This document shows positions 9,217-21,867 of a stretch of DNA of 64,000 nucleotides, piece after piece; positions within the stretch are counted from its first letter, which is position 1; every line of letters begins with the position of its first letter. Source of the DNA: Leguminivora glycinivorella (taxonomy: Eukaryota > Arthropoda > Insecta > Lepidoptera > Tortricidae); assembly GCF_023078275.1 (NCBI RefSeq), contig NC_062978.1, forward strand, positions 4,044,585 to 4,108,584, read 5' to 3'. The position numbers were made by a program, and so were the translations under genes. A model generated the notes under the pieces. That model searched no databases. It was not told where the DNA came from and worked only from the letters and a program-made list of their open reading frames with translations.

Positions 9217-10276
9217 GGGCTCATTTAGACCAGGGATGTAACGGAGTTCTGCTTCTGCTTCCGTTACTGCGGAACTTCCGTTTTGTTTTACACATCCGCT
9301 TCTGTTCCGGTTCTGTTATTTTTCAAACGGAAGTTATAACGGATGTCGGAACCTAGCGCGACGGTGGGACATGAGCGGCGTACATCAAAGACCAACAGGT
9401 CTATACCTATCATTCGCTCATCTCTCCGCTTGCCACGTGCTGCGATACTAAACATTAATCGCTTCATTCCATTGCGCGCCAATATTTGTCCTGTCCACCA
9501 GTTAGTAGCAAGTGAACAACTATTCAGTGGTGCAGGGCTTATCTACGATCCCCTTAGAAGCTCCCCTTAGATTTGTTTATTAAATACAGTTTACTCATTT
9601 TACAATCACTCCATTTAATTTAAAAATATAATTGTGTGCTAACAATTACACATATAATTTTTACTGGTTAGTTTTGGATTGTATTATACTACCTACGAGT
9701 AAGTTTTCTTTTCGTTTCTAAAACCTTTTACGGCATAATAAAGGTTTAAAAGGATTCTTTTGTGATTTTTAGTGATTACCTAAACAACAAACAATCTTAA
9801 AGTTCAAGGTGATTTAAATTTTTGGATTGTAATGAATGATATACTTAAGATAAAATATCAGGTTACTTTTCTTTTCGTTTTTAAAACCTAAGTGGGCCTA
9901 AAGGCTGATTACAAACTGCTGATTACAGGCTGAACAGTAAACACCTAAAAGTTCTAGGTAATTTAATTAGTTTTGGTTTATGTTATACCTATGTGGTATT
10001 TTTTCATTTCGTTTTTAACATCTATAACTTCCGCTTCTGGTTCCGGTTCCGCTTCTGCTTCCGTTAAACTAAATTCAAAACTTCCGCTTCCGCTTCCGGT
10101 TCCGTTAAAACCACATCCGTTACATCCCTGATTTAGACGTCGCTCGAAATCGTATGCGATTTTAGTTATATTGCGGACTGTTGAGTTGAGGTTACATACA
10201 ATTACGGTCGCACGCCTATCAAATACCGCAATTGAAATGAAACTCGTATGCGAGTTCTTGTACTCTGTAAATGGAC
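9217..10276. mobile_element. Palindromic MITE split by a hAT-like insertion
   Basis: The outer ends GGGCTCATTTAGAC and GTAAATGGACCC are roughly inverted copies, as are inner blocks (CGTATGCGATTTTAG against AAACTCGTATGCGAG). The element is about 150 bp once the 900-bp insert at 9231-10130 is discounted. Confidence 0.6.
9231..10130. mobile_element. Non-autonomous hAT-like element, 900 bp, perfect 8-bp duplication
   Basis: Ends are inverted (CAGGGATGTAACGGA and TCCGTTACATCCCTG) and flanked by identical 8-mers ATTTAGAC at 9223-9230 and 10131-10138. Subterminal regions are rich in CTTCCG/CGGAAG repeats, probably transposase-binding clusters. No transposase frame is present, so it depends on a partner. 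The 8-bp duplication and CAGNG start are typical of hAT. Confidence 0.9.
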
Positions 10277-12286
10277 CCTAAGCGAGGCGAACAGTCGGCA
10301 GTGGAGTGCGACCGCGGGGCGAACGGCGCGGGCGGCGCGGCGGGCGATCTCCGCTGGCGCTCGCAGCGGGCCCCTCGCCCGCCGCTATCGATTGCCCCAG
10401 TTGAGAGCGGAGCGGAAGTAATGATAGAGCGGGATGCAACCACTGCCCGATTGGGCTCTCGATTCACTACCATGCGTGTACAAGGGTGGAATCTACCGTC
10501 CTTCACAACGAAGCGACCGGTGCAAAAAAGATAGCGCTATCTAATCGAGCCCGGTTCCGCGACACCGAATACGCTGGCCGATGCCCAACTCCACCTAGTA
10601 ACAGTAGTGCACTTAAATACACAAACAGTATTCAAGATAATATTTAATATTCCGTGCCTTTTCTAAGTAATGCAATGCCCATTATCTCTTCAAGGGGACG
10701 CTTCGTGTTCTAACAAATTGTTCTCAAGTTTAATTTGACTGGCAAATATTTCTAAGTTCTGTTTAAAGTTCATTGCGTCGGCTAATAGACTCTTCAGATA
10801 ATTTAGGCAAAAGTTTGAATCATCAAAGTAAACAAGTTCTCAGAGTCGAGCGTGGAAGTGACATCCTGCTTATATCTATCGGAACGGATCCCGTAATAGC
10901 TTCCTCAATCTCAGCGTCAAAGTTCTCATAAGACGCTTCTTAACTAAGGCGTTAAGGAAGATAGTTAGTAAGAGGCCTTGGGCAGGGTCTTAAAACTTGG
11001 CTGGAGCTTCGTAACTCGATCTCTGCGGCGGATCGGGCGTCTAAGATGATAGGTAACTCACAATACGTTATTAGCCTCGATCGAAATACTATTACTCAAA
11101 GCGCGCCTCTTTGTTATAACTTTTAATACGGCTGTGAAACTTAATTTAATGTAAGCGTAGGTAAGTACTATACATAGATTTTTGTGAAGTATAAACATTA
11201 TGTCCATTGAAATACGATCGTTATTTTTACGGTCAGTTTGTTACAAGTCCAGCCAACCAAACCTCATCTTTTCCCGGAGTCGCGATTCTAAACTGTCGAC
11301 TTTATGACACCACATCTTGTGAGTTAACAAAGTCAATATATTGTTATTAGCCATCGAGAGTAATGTGTCGCTGTATCGTGTCGGAGATATGGCGTCGACG
11401 TCCGTCGTAAACCGAAGTTCATAAGCCATGACTGCCATGAGGTTTCGGACTCGAAACCCATCATCAGCTATATTGATTTTGCGATAAAACCGTCGGACAA
11501 GGCATCTTGATCTCCGGTGAATCGCTATGGAATCTGAGTCGACGTTCACATCCAATGATAATAAAGTGTAAAAAGAGTCATCGTTTTAACGCCCGCTTTA
11601 TGGGCACTTCCGGGGCGGTCGTAAGGTTCAGGATGCGCCCAGATATATGGCCGGTTGTTAAAACTCCTCAGCCAATCGACGTGCTTTGTCGTCAACCGCC
11701 CGGCTGGTGTAAGCGATTTACAAAATTGCTTTATACTGATTCTATCATCACTACCTGCCCGTGGCAACAACGAGTGTACATCGAACCATGCGTTATCCAC
11801 TGTGCTCAGCTGTTGTGTACCACTGGTGGAGTTGTCATAATAAATAATAGGTACGCACCGTGATGATCCGTGATGTCACACGATCTTTTGGGAAACACAC
11901 CTATAAACCTTGTTTCTTTTTATAGTCAGCATAACTATTGGTTTAGCACCCCTGCATACAAATATTTATGCAGGGGTGATAGCTAACAGTAACAATTTAG
12001 CAAAGCAAAACATGCAATGTCTACAAACTTAGTACTAGGGAATCAGTCATAATAAATTTAACAATCCGATTAAGAAATGACTAAAGCCGGGATTCATTTC
12101 AGTCTCATTTTATAAAAAAATGTCTCTTTGAGAATAGAGCAATAGAATTTAGTTCATTTAGTCAGTCATAGAATTCAGTTTTCTGAACTATGAGACTGTC
12201 AAACGGATGACTGAGACATTTAAAATGTAGGTATAAATGCGCAAAGTATTTTTTCTCGAACTAAGAAACAAATATAATTATTTCAT
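10277..12286. other. Unassigned, locally GC-rich stretch with uncharacterised open frames
   Basis: 10270-10530 is GC-rich and open on both strands (87 codons plus, 95 codons minus), giving low-complexity products with no motif I recognise. 11241-11555 minus (104 codons) and 11507-11863 plus (118 codons) are also open but recall no known domain; they overlap and may be chance. A hairpin at 11948-11978 pairs CACCCCTGCATA with TATGCAGGGGTG. Nothing here clearly belongs to the surrounding repeat families, so this is one of the more host-like stretches. Confidence 0.3.
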
Positions 12287-12502
12287 TAAGGTACAGCGGG
12301 GCAAATCCCGACTGAGGGACAAATGTAACTGATACATTTTTCCAGTATTACACTATTAAATTGAGTTCCACTAGTATCCACTGAACACGCCTACCATATT
12401 TAACCAGTGGACACTCTATTTAATAATGCAAACATTGTTAAACATAGAAAAAAATGGATCAGTTGCATTTGCCCCCAGTCGGAATTGTCCCGCTGTACCT
12501 TA
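12287..12502. mobile_element. Foldback MITE, TAAGGTACAGCGGG ends
   Basis: Ends are TAAGGTACAGCGGG and CCCGCTGTACCTTA. Inside, GACAAATGTAACTGAT pairs loosely with ATCAGTTGCATTTGCCCCC. No coding capacity; terminal TA suggests a TA duplication. Confidence 0.8.
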
Positions 12503-13361
12503 TTATTTTCTTCTCTGGTGTATGGTATCTTTTTCAGCTTTTATTTTTTCCCGATTAACAACGTTTTCATATCTAGGGAAAACTTCAAGTAAAGACACTT
12601 TTCTTTAATGACAATAATAATTAGGTATATTAGCAAAACAAAAATATTCACAATTCACCTTCGGCCTATCCAAGGTGATCGACTGAACCCCTTCGCTATC
12701 CCACATTTAAGGCCGACGTTTTCTGGTGCCATTAAAATTTTACGAGCGAGCTGGCGAAATGAATGCCAGAATTAGGTTAAGGAGTAGCTCGGGCTTGGTT
12801 CGCGTGACGGCGGCGCCATCCATTGCTAATTTAATACGAAAAACAACAAGACAATCAATTTTTCCTTCTGTATTGAATGACGGCTCAATTATTCATAGTT
12901 TTTGATTTAGCGCAGTTCGAGAATCACCTTTAATAGAAATTGCTAACAATTTAAACAAACCGACCACTGACATGAGGTAAAATTACCAGTGCTCGACGCG
13001 CTAATTTTCGATATATGACATCCTTCTGTTACGTTTATTGACAATGAATGATTGAAAGTAGAATAGAAAGTAGAATCTTCTAGGACATTATCGAGCACTG
13101 TTACTTTTAGCTTACTTATACATGTTCTAACAATATTTTACTCTTTCAAGAGTTTAAGATCATTAATTACTTAAGTAAACGTTGCTTTATGATGGGTCTC
13201 CAAATGACTCGAAACATGTCGTCAAACGTGAAATATTCACGTAAGTACATCCGTATATTCAATAAATGAATAGATCTTGTCCAGTTATGGTCTTGCAAGT
13301 AAAGGAACGAAGCTTTTGAGTAAAATACTACACTAAGCGTTTCGCTTCAACATTTATTTTG
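12503..13361. other. Unassigned spacer
   Basis: No recognisable gene or repeat. A GC-richer patch (GTGACGGCGGCGCCATCC) occurs near 12805. Confidence 0.25.
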
Positions 13362-13540
13362 CGAACCGCCAAGGAGTGGAATGCCCTGCCTGAGTCTGTG
13401 TTTCCACATGAGTACAATCCAGGTCTCTTTAAAGCAAGAATAAATAGGTATCTCATAGGTAAGCGTGCTCCACCGTAGACCGCATCATAACTTACGATCA
13501 GGTGTGATCGTGGTCGAACGTCTACCTATTTATACAAAAA
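13362..13540 (+). pseudogene. 5'-truncated LINE: C-terminus of ORF2 plus A-rich tail
   Basis: A 38-codon frame to the stop at 13478 reads RTAKEWNALPESVF, then GLFKARINRYLIG, the hydrophobic/basic end typical of Jockey-superfamily ORF2 proteins. It is followed by a short 3' UTR and an A-run near 13537. Everything upstream is missing, as in 5'-truncated insertions. Related pieces lie at 27415 and about 27915. Confidence 0.7.
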
Positions 13541-13770
13541 AAAAATTAGACAGGTGAAAAAGTTTCAGGAAAGTTATACATGCCCGAATATGGCAGCCAA
13601 AATATAAGGCCTGGCTGCTTTAAACAATTTAGCTAGAAACGAAATATTACAATAGAAAGAATTCATGATGGCACCTACTACTATCAATATATCGTAGCTA
13701 CTTCAGGTAAAGTCGAGTTCATAACTATGTGTAAATTAAGAGTTTTGCATGATTCACAGTTATTTTCATT

Positions 13771-14048
13771 AGACTTATATTGACCGGGATATAGACCGTG
13801 ATTACCTTTTTGATTTTTGTCGAGCTCCCGATATTTCGACGCAGTTGCATGCATCATGATCACGGAAAAACTGACGAAGGCGGGTGGATATTAAAGTTGC
13901 ATAGACAGCGCGCGATCTACCCTCCTTCGCGCGCGTCGGCTGCGTTAACTTTCAGACAAAACAAACCGACAATCTAAATCTTTAAATCTAAATCTTTTGA
14001 CAAAAATCAAAAGGTAATCACGGTCTATATCCCGGTCAATATAAGTCT
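13771..14048. mobile_element. 278-bp non-autonomous Penelope-like derivative with inverted arms
   Basis: Starts AGACTTATATTGACCGGG and ends with its inverse, with about 50 paired bases. The interior (GACGCAGTTGCATGCATCAT, GACGAAGGCGGGTGG, CCTCCTTCGCGCGCGTCGG) matches the Penelope-like element at 29067-30402, with the coding part removed. The upstream CATGATTCACAGTTATTTTC is also shared. Confidence 0.85.
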
Positions 14049-14169
14049 ATGTGTACATTATTTTACCTTATTGCAATGAGTTAGGGTGAAGAAATGTACA
14101 CATATTTATGAACTCGACTGTACAAAAAAACGGTATTAACGTTAGTGGTTGTTCATTAAATTAATTTAT

Positions 14170-14335
14170 AACTAGGTATACAATACAATACAATACAAAT
14201 CCACTTTATTGCACAACCTCAGAAATGTACATAGGAACACACACATTACAATAAATTTTATTACAGAGGTAAACAACAGCCGGCCTTATCGCTAACGAGC
14301 GATCTCTTCCAGGCAACCTTTGGGTAGTGGAAAAA
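14170..14335 (-). mobile_element. LINE 3' tail (minus strand)
   Basis: On the minus strand it reads CTACCCAAAGGTTGCCTGG, GAGATCGCTCGTTAGCGA and GTGCAATAAAGTGG, then a TATTG-repeat tail. This is a common lepidopteran LINE 3' end; related copies lie at 17455 and 56505. Confidence 0.65.
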
Positions 14336-14415
14336 TGGTATTCATAACTTTAACTAATGAGGAGGTGCAAAAAAAACTAAATTAAAAGTAATTAGCTAAA
14401 AAGCATATACCTACA

Positions 14416-17370
14416 TAATATCGTCCCATTAATGCAAATACCGACTAAGTGACTTTTTGACGAAATCGAGTTTTTAGCACCTATAGAATAAGGTTTTCAA
14501 GGGCTACAATATGTTAAAACCCATGTATTGATACGACGCTCCATTCAAAAGATAGCTGTCGCATAAAGTTACTTAATGGTAAATTTTTTGCATTATAAAC
14601 TGCCAGAATGTGATATGAATATTTAATATAAACTTTTATGCTTTATCCGCCAAGTAGAACATTTTAATGGTGTATAGTGTTTTTTTGCATTTAAACATTT
14701 TGTTAAAGTAGCCATCTTATGTTCTACAAAAAAGTTTAATGTGTACATATTTGATTTTTGCAAATAAAACTATCAACAAAATTATTTATTTTAAGCCAGG
14801 CTAAATACACCAAATGTCATTAAGATGTTTTTCCAGAAGATGTTTGTTTACAAACATCAGCAATGTCATACTACCAAAAAGTTGTATAGGGACTATAATT
14901 GGTTTTGCATGTGATGTGACGAAGGAAAGGATAACGGTCTATTACTGCAAATACCGACTATGTGTAAATAGGCGATTTTGAGATAATGCGGTTTTAAAGT
15001 TTGAAGGCACGTTTTATATGAAAACATGAAGAAATGTACGTTATGTTTATGGCATTTTAAAACCTATATTTTTTTGTTTATTACTTTGTCGTATATATAT
15101 TCAGAATGTATTTAGTTGACGATCAAATACGATTTAATGAAACAGTCGAATACCTACTTAGTTGGTTTTTCCTGTAGAAATAAATGTTTGCATATTTCTC
15201 TTCTTTATACATATAACCCATTGTTTGTCTTAAATTAAGCTTCGTTTTTCATATGATGTTTTCGTGATTAGCAAAAAGTGCGTTGAGAACCTCCTCCGTT
15301 TTTTTTAAATCGGTTAAAAATACACTAACACAAACGGTTTAAGCTGAAGGAATCGAATTTAGTGTAATTTTATGTTTCATACAGACAAAATCTTGTGGTT
15401 TGCATTAGTGAAAGGTTATTTCATACTAATTTTAATTTGGTAACCTAAGCTGGTTGGCAAATAACCTTAAATTAACCTTTGAATTACGATAAATAATACA
15501 AATCGGTTCAGACGTCTGTGAGTAATCGCATAACATGTATCGTTGTTTTAACAACTCGAAGTGGAATTGGCCTACGAAACTAAATTCACTGCGCCAAAGT
15601 CACTGTATTGTAGACGTAGGTAGATGATATTCTTATTATTAATAAAATAGTGATAAAGTTATTAAACGTCATCTTCATCGCTGTTGATTCCCATACAGCG
15701 ACATCTAGCATCTATTTTTAACGCCTTACCAGGTGAGCGTCGAATCGAGCCCTGCATACATTTACAATGAACGGTGAACCCGATTCGACGCGTCGCTAAT
15801 GGACGTAGTTTTATAAGAAATTCAGAAGGCGGTTAAGTTCATGTCGAGATCTGGATGTAGCACAAGGCAAGGAAATCAATGCCACAAATTGAACTCCAGT
15901 TCAGTAGAACCACCTCAAACCTCGTAACGTATCATACCATATTTCTATCTCGGTCTAAAGCTCGATAAACAACTAGCTATCTCTGCGTTCAAGAAAATGG
16001 ACTTATGCAGACGTTTTGACAAAGGTATCATAAAAGGTATCATAACTAACTAACCATGAGTGCTTCCAATCACTTAATACCTAGTTAGTCTAGCATTGTC
16101 AGCCGTGTTACGGATGTGTCTGTATCGAATTCCACCAGCGATGAAGATGTTGTTTAATAACTTTTTATCACTCTTGCGCAGTAAGTGTGCAATCGCACGC
16201 AGGCGTATCAGGAGTAAAAGAAAAAACTTTTTCCCAAGGGAGTGTTTAAATTTGTATTTTGGACTACCATAAATACTTTTTTATCTTTTTATTGCAAGTG
16301 TGATGAAAAACACTGCGTGTAACTGGGGGCGTAAGAATATTGCAAACATGATTGCTTTAAATCGCCCCAGAAACGGCAGAAACCTATGTAATTACCGTTA
16401 CACATTACTTTTTCTTACTTATTACTTCATCTACGCCTACAGTTTAGTGACTTTGGCGTAAATGATTACTAGAAAACTTTAAATAAACTATTACTTCAGG
16501 TTATTGTGCGTACAAAAACTATTTACCTATATTAAATGTAACAGTGTAGATAGTGAAATTTTGAACATAAATTATGGCGGACTTCGGATTGCTGAGACAG
16601 TGAACTAGTATGTAGTAAGTACCTATGCATATTATGCTATTACACAAAAACGCATTAACCGATTTGTAAAATTCTATTTGTGATTTCAAGAGAATGCTAT
16701 TGCGTTACTTCTTGTTAAATTTTACTGAAATAGGTTAAAGTATTTTGTGAAAAATCTCCTAAAACCGGTTAAAGAGGATTTTTTTCAAAAATTTTTTTTT
16801 GAGAATAATCCTTCAAAACCTCAAATAAAGTATTATTAATGGTTAGTAATGTTAAAAAACTTTTTATTACAAATGTACCACTTTAATTAACAATTATAAG
16901 TGAAGTTTTGTAACATAAAATTAGAGCAGCTATACTTCCTGCAGCTAAAACCGCCTATGTCATTGAGAATATTTAATATATTTTGAAATAAGTTCAAAAC
17001 TTTTGTATATTTTTTTCTTTTTTTGCAAATCATTAGTAAAGTGTATGAAAAGCAAAGCTTAATCAAAGGGAAACACTGCTTTATATGTATTAATAAAAGA
17101 AATATACACATTTTTATTTCTACAGGAAAAACCAACTAAGTTTGCTACTATTTTTTTTAAATCGTAGTTTTATCGGCAATCAAACACAGCCTGGATAATT
17201 TTTACGATTAAGTATTAAACAAGACAATACGGGCTGTAGAATGCTGTATACAAATAGTAATTTTTTTCATGTTTTCATAAGAAATCGTACCTTCAAACAT
17301 TAAAATCGCATTATCTCAAAATCACTTTTTTGCACATAGTCGGTATTTGCAGTAAGGGGACGATATATTT
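14416..17370. mobile_element. Large (3 kb) non-autonomous foldback element with nested inverted arms
   Basis: The left end has GTCCCATTAATGCAAATACC and the right end GGTATTTGCAGTAAGGGGAC. A second left-type end occurs at about 14935 (TATTACTGCAAATACCGACT) and pairs further with 17200-17345 (TTTTGAGATAATGCG against CGCATTATCTCAAAA). Inner arms pair at 15590-15630 with 16427-16462, and at 15649-15685 with 16125-16170. There is no transposase. I infer a long composite foldback, perhaps with one MITE nested inside another. Confidence 0.65.
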
Positions 17371-17454
17371 ATATAAGTCCCTATTTTTTTTTCTATAACG
17401 TAGTTCAATAAAATCAAGTCTTTAGTGTTCTTTACATATCCCGCACCTTTTTTG

Positions 17455-17572
17455 GTCTTCTCTGTTTGGCCTAAAGGTTGACTGGTAGAGAATGCCATGT
17501 AGCATTAAGTCCGCCTTTTGTAACTGTATATTTTTACTGTGCAATAAAGTTTAAATAAATAAATAAATAAAT
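17455..17572 (+). mobile_element. LINE 3' tail
   Basis: TTTGGCCTAAAGGTTGACTG, then GTGCAATAAAGTTTAAATAA and a TAAA-repeat tail. Same type of LINE 3' end as 14170 (minus) and 56505. Confidence 0.65.
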
Positions 17573-17869
17573 AATACATAATTATAATACCTACTTATTT
17601 TACTTATTTTACTTTTCTGTGAAATTAAATATCATTTCATTAAATTGTGTGTTATTGTTGTTAGAAAATCGATTGCCTGGTGTTAAGCGATTACCATCGT
17701 CCACAGACACTTACAACATCAGTTCTTACTTCATCCCCAATAATTCCAGTTATCGCTCCACGGAACAACGCCAAGTAAAGGTAGGTAACCATGACCTTTG
17801 ATCACGAGATAGAGGGGGAGTCGAAATACGCTCCTTATAGTGAAAACGTGTAACAAAAAAAAAATTAAA

Positions 17870-17985
17870 AAAATATTATAAGACATTCTTACACAGATTG
17901 ACTGAGTCCCACGGTAAGCTGAAGAAGGGACCACGGCGTAGCAGGCAGGGTGACTTCACTACGCGCTAGGCCAGACAAGTCGTCA
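17870..17985 (-). mobile_element. Partial tRNA-derived SINE
   Basis: AATATTATAAGACATTCTTA, ACACAGATTGACTGAG and a tail ACGCGCTAGGCCAGACAAGT. The first part matches the distal end of the SINE copy at 54889; the middle and most of the tRNA-like head are deleted. Confidence 0.55.
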
Positions 17986-18176
17986 AATACACAAACAGAC
18001 ACACAAAAAAACAAATATGTAATTTGATAATTACAATATGACAGTTTCTCTTAACCTTATTCTAATACAAATCTTTTCAATATCACTTTAAAGCGTTTAA
18101 TAAAACGTTATCGGTCTGCGCCGTCGGTAAACGCTGAAAGATGCTCCCTCGATAGATTCTCAGCTGCGCGTCTAGC

Positions 18177-18302
18177 CGAAATGACAATCGTTGGCGCTAG
18201 ACGCCGATCTCAACGCAGTCTGCCTCTGTCGCGCCAATATAGGAGAGCGATAGAGATAGATAGCTACGAAAGCGATATTATCTGTGTATTTGGCTACGTA
18301 CC
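18177..18302 (+). repeat. Unnamed repeat C, copy 1
   Basis: GACAATCGTTGGCGCTAGAC, CTCTGTCGCGCCAATATA, GAGCGATAGAGATAG and TATTTGGCTACGTA recur with mismatches at 21868-22012. No superfamily recognised. Confidence 0.7.
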
Positions 18303-19425
18303 CTGGTTTGCTTCAGCATTCCAAGCACGCGCCTTTCTTTTGTTTCACTCGGTTATAACCTTATAACGAGATATCGTGATTCCACGCCATTACAACACCG
18401 CATACGAGGAGATGCGAATATCAAACACCGTATTAGATACACGTTTTCTTATTAAGACGCGGTGGCTTGTGAATAATAATGGTATTGGCTTCTTACGTTG
18501 CCTTGTAAATAATATGAAGGAGAATAATGAGCTTTTTATAAGGTCAGAGTCTTTTGCAAAGTGTATACGAGTATTGTGTAGTGGTAAAGTTAGAGACATG
18601 GTTTAAATGTAATTGTGGTTAGAAAGCTTTCATGCCTCGACGTTAATATATTAAGTTTTTTTTTTATTGAAAATATATCAAAAGATGTAAGTACCTTAGA
18701 GTTGTTGAAGTATTGATCAATGACATTTTTTTTGACATTTTAAAATATGATTACTTACTCAATTTATTGAAAAACATGTCACACGTATGTAAATATGATA
18801 AAATCTAATACGATATTCATCACCAAACTCAAATCATAGTATAAGCTCGCGATAATTATGTGTAAATAATATTTCCACACAGAACCATACTTATTTTGAA
18901 TTAATTTATTCGTTTTCTTTTTCAATAACTATGAAAACCAATGTTCAGTCAACATAAACTCTTCCATTTAACCATTTAATTGTAAAAAGAATTATGCACA
19001 GAACGATAAATATGATGTATTATAACACAACATTTAATTTACTTGACTTGTAATGTATGTACCTATACCTAAGTGAGTTTACTGGCCGATAGAACTTATA
19101 AAATGAATATCAAACCGCGATGTGCTTTTATTTTTTTGCAATTGCCAAACAAATGCTGATACCACTGCTCTGTTTCGTTACCGTTACAGTGACAATCATC
19201 ACCAGACATCACATCATCCTCATGACGGTGAATAGCAATTTTTCTCATTGACCTACTGACGAGTACGAGGACACGAGTGAAACCACGGGCTGCTCTTATC
19301 GCACTAGTTTATTGCATATGTACGTAACGGGGAGTGGGCGCAGCCACACACACCAACATGCATACATAACATTCCCTTCCCCTAGCATCGATACTATCTC
19401 TAAATACAATATTATGATAACTATA
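18303..19425. other. Unassigned A/T-rich stretch
   Basis: 18376-18606 is open for 76 codons but encodes nothing I recognise. 19263-19425 (CACGGGCTGCTCTTATCGCA, GTAACGGGGAGTGGGCGCAG) adjoins the gypsy fragment and may be part of its LTR or flank. Confidence 0.25.
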
Positions 19426-19569
19426 TAATTGACCTTGGGACTGTGACGCATCAGCCGTCAGAACTAGCTGAGCTTCAGGGTTGTAATGCGCTAGGACTTG
19501 ATCAGACGCCAGGCATTGTTTAATTTTATGAAAAGCCTCTTCGTGCGCCGCGGTCCAAGTCCATTTCAC
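19426..19569 (-). pseudogene. Ty3/gypsy-type fragment at the RT/RNase H boundary
   Basis: About 48 residues read WTWTAAHEEAFHKIKQCLAS, then an LVLTADAS motif, the start of the RNase H domain in Ty3/gypsy polyproteins; the Asp of TADAS is a catalytic position. The frame then runs into unrelated sequence and no other gypsy domain is seen. It is a short relic of an old insertion. Confidence 0.8.
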
Positions 19570-21558
19570 TCACAAAATGTAAATGTGGTAAATGGTCACA
19601 TAATGTTATTTTCAGTGTCAAGTGTCAATGTCACTGTTGTGAAACAGGCCATTTGAGCGGTTATTTACGTCTGATGGTAATAATTTTATGTGGCTGAGCT
19701 GATGATGGAAGGTCAACTCCTCAATGGTTAGGAGTTAAAGGATAATTCTTTCACTACTGTACATGTATTCGGACTGATACATATAATATCATGAAAATGT
19801 CATTCTTTTGAGCTTACTATGAAAGTATTCTTTCTTCTTATTTTAGAGCTATAGCTCTTGTCGGTGGAGTATGCGCCATAATTCTCCGCTTTCCTGTTTA
19901 GTTCTTGATACATGACACCGGCCTTCTCCTGAGCCGGTCAACAAAACTCTTCCTGGGTCTATGAAAGACTATGAAAGTCGCATATATTCTCGGTAACTTC
20001 AGCGTAATGCAAACGTAACGTCACACGTTACATCATGCTCATTACGCAACCCAGATAAGCAAGGGTGAAATCCTATCTCATTCGCGCCCCGGGACTAAAA
20101 TTAAATTTTATAACGTTTCAGCAAATCGCACCGCACCGCAGAACACTCCCGCCCATTGTCTAAAACCTTAATTTCGTTTCACGTGACTTTGTAAATATTA
20201 ACTTCGTTTAATAATTTTGTGTATTAATAAACGAGGACTCAGAAGTTAGGTATGGGTTTCGAGTTGTTTGTTCCAAATATTTTATCGAGGTTCTGTCTGT
20301 TCTTTTTAAATCAAGAGTGATAGACATTTTTTGGGTAAATATGCTTCATCCATTGGCACTTTACGATTTGTGGTCAAATGATTTACCTGTTTCTCACAAA
20401 AAAAATGTTATCGAGATACTTTCATTTTAACAGGTTGACCTTTTTTTATTTTGTATGTCAAGTCCCCAATCCGAATTGGGCTAGCGTGATGACTGATGAG
20501 ACTGATGAGTTGACTATAGATCGAGCACTTTCTCGAATTATGGTTCTCCCACACCGTCTGTTAGAAATGTTAAATGCCAGTGTGGGAGCACTATTAAAGG
20601 GCCGTACCCAGCAGCGGGACGTGTGTAGGCTCAATTATATATTACTTATTGATGAAGTTTAAAAAATACTCTTTTGTTATAAAGAATTTCTGCGCCCTAA
20701 AAAAAGTGTCCGTCAACAGAATTTGCGAACAATGTTAACAAACCTTGTATTCAAAATGCCTTTAATTTCCATTCTGACTAATCAAATACTGGCTTAAAAA
20801 TGTGTTATTCAGTCAATTCACATCACGCCATGATCCTAGACCATTAAAACAAAAAACAAGAAAGACAATTTAGAAAGAGAATTCAATTAGAAAGAGAATT
20901 AAAATGTTTTAGTATCTTACTTGTAAGTAACCTGCTATTGCATACGTCTAAATGAAGTCTCTATAGAATAATGGAAATAAAACAGGCTTATTCTCATTCA
21001 TCCAAAGGATTAATTTACCATAGTGGAGCACCGGAAACGAACACGGAAAAGGAAACCTCTACAAGGATGTCGATACAGGAATAACATGTAAAGATCGGGA
21101 CGGGGATAAGGCAATCACATTGTATCGCATCCGGAGTGCGATGGATGTTCTTTATATGAAAAATCAGACGAATATATGATTGTCAGAAGGCGCTTTGGTA
21201 TTTGAGATCTTGCGAATAGAATGTTATAGGGTTTTCATAGATGTAATTTGGATTAGGTATATTTAATTAGTTCTAGGGGTAGTCTCGGAAATATGTCAGA
21301 AGCCTGTGTATATTTGAGGTCTTGTGAAATAGAATATTATAGGGATTTCATATTCGTGTTTACGTGGGACAAAATTTTATTGAGAAAACAATCCCTTAAA
21401 ATCTATGACTTTACTTCACCTAATACATTACCATTTCATGTTTCATAGCTTTGGGTTTTTGGGTGTATATTATTGTGTTTTTTAAAGGAAAAAAGGTAAA
21501 TAAATCTATGATCTATGATGGACCCGAAACTTTTCTCGCGATTTGACTGGCACGTGTA
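19570..21558. other. Unassigned stretch with a possible RTE-type 3' end
   Basis: Near 20605-20631 CCCAGCAGCGGGACGTGTG resembles the 3' UTR motif of common lepidopteran LINEs. The open frame at 20378-20662 (94 codons) seems to be fused repeat material. The rest has no gene or repeat that I can support. Confidence 0.3.
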
Positions 21559-21692
21559 AGGTAAATTCGGCTCATTCGGTGACACGGCTGATTCGGTGAT
21601 ACGAGGTTTGAAGCACTATTCCGAAAGACAATTTTTGGTTGGTGAAACAACCAAGAATTAGGCGTGTCACCGAATGAGGCGAGTTTACCCTA
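21559..21692. mobile_element. Foldback MITE, CTCATTCGGTGACACG arms
   Basis: CTCATTCGGTGACACG near the left end is complementary to CGTGTCACCGAATGAG near the right end; pairing extends outward to GGTAAA/TTTACC. Confidence 0.8.
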
Positions 21693-21867
21693 CCACTACT
21701 AAGTATCACTTAAAATATAACCAGTGTCTTCTATCCAAACCTGTTCTAATGGACCCATTCTTAAGACACCTCAGTCCCCACGAGTGTCCATTAGCGAGTC
21801 GCCTGTCTCTCGTAACCCTATATGTTTGACATTCGGCGAAAGTTCCGAGAAAATGGGCCTGCCGGCC

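Noticed and set aside
13771..14048. Hammerhead ribozyme in the Penelope-like terminal region (known in some Penelope elements), and in the tRNA-cassette unit
   Set aside because: CTGACGA occurs near 13870 and 29165, but no GAAA partner with a supporting stem follows it; in the cassette unit no CTGANGA core is present.
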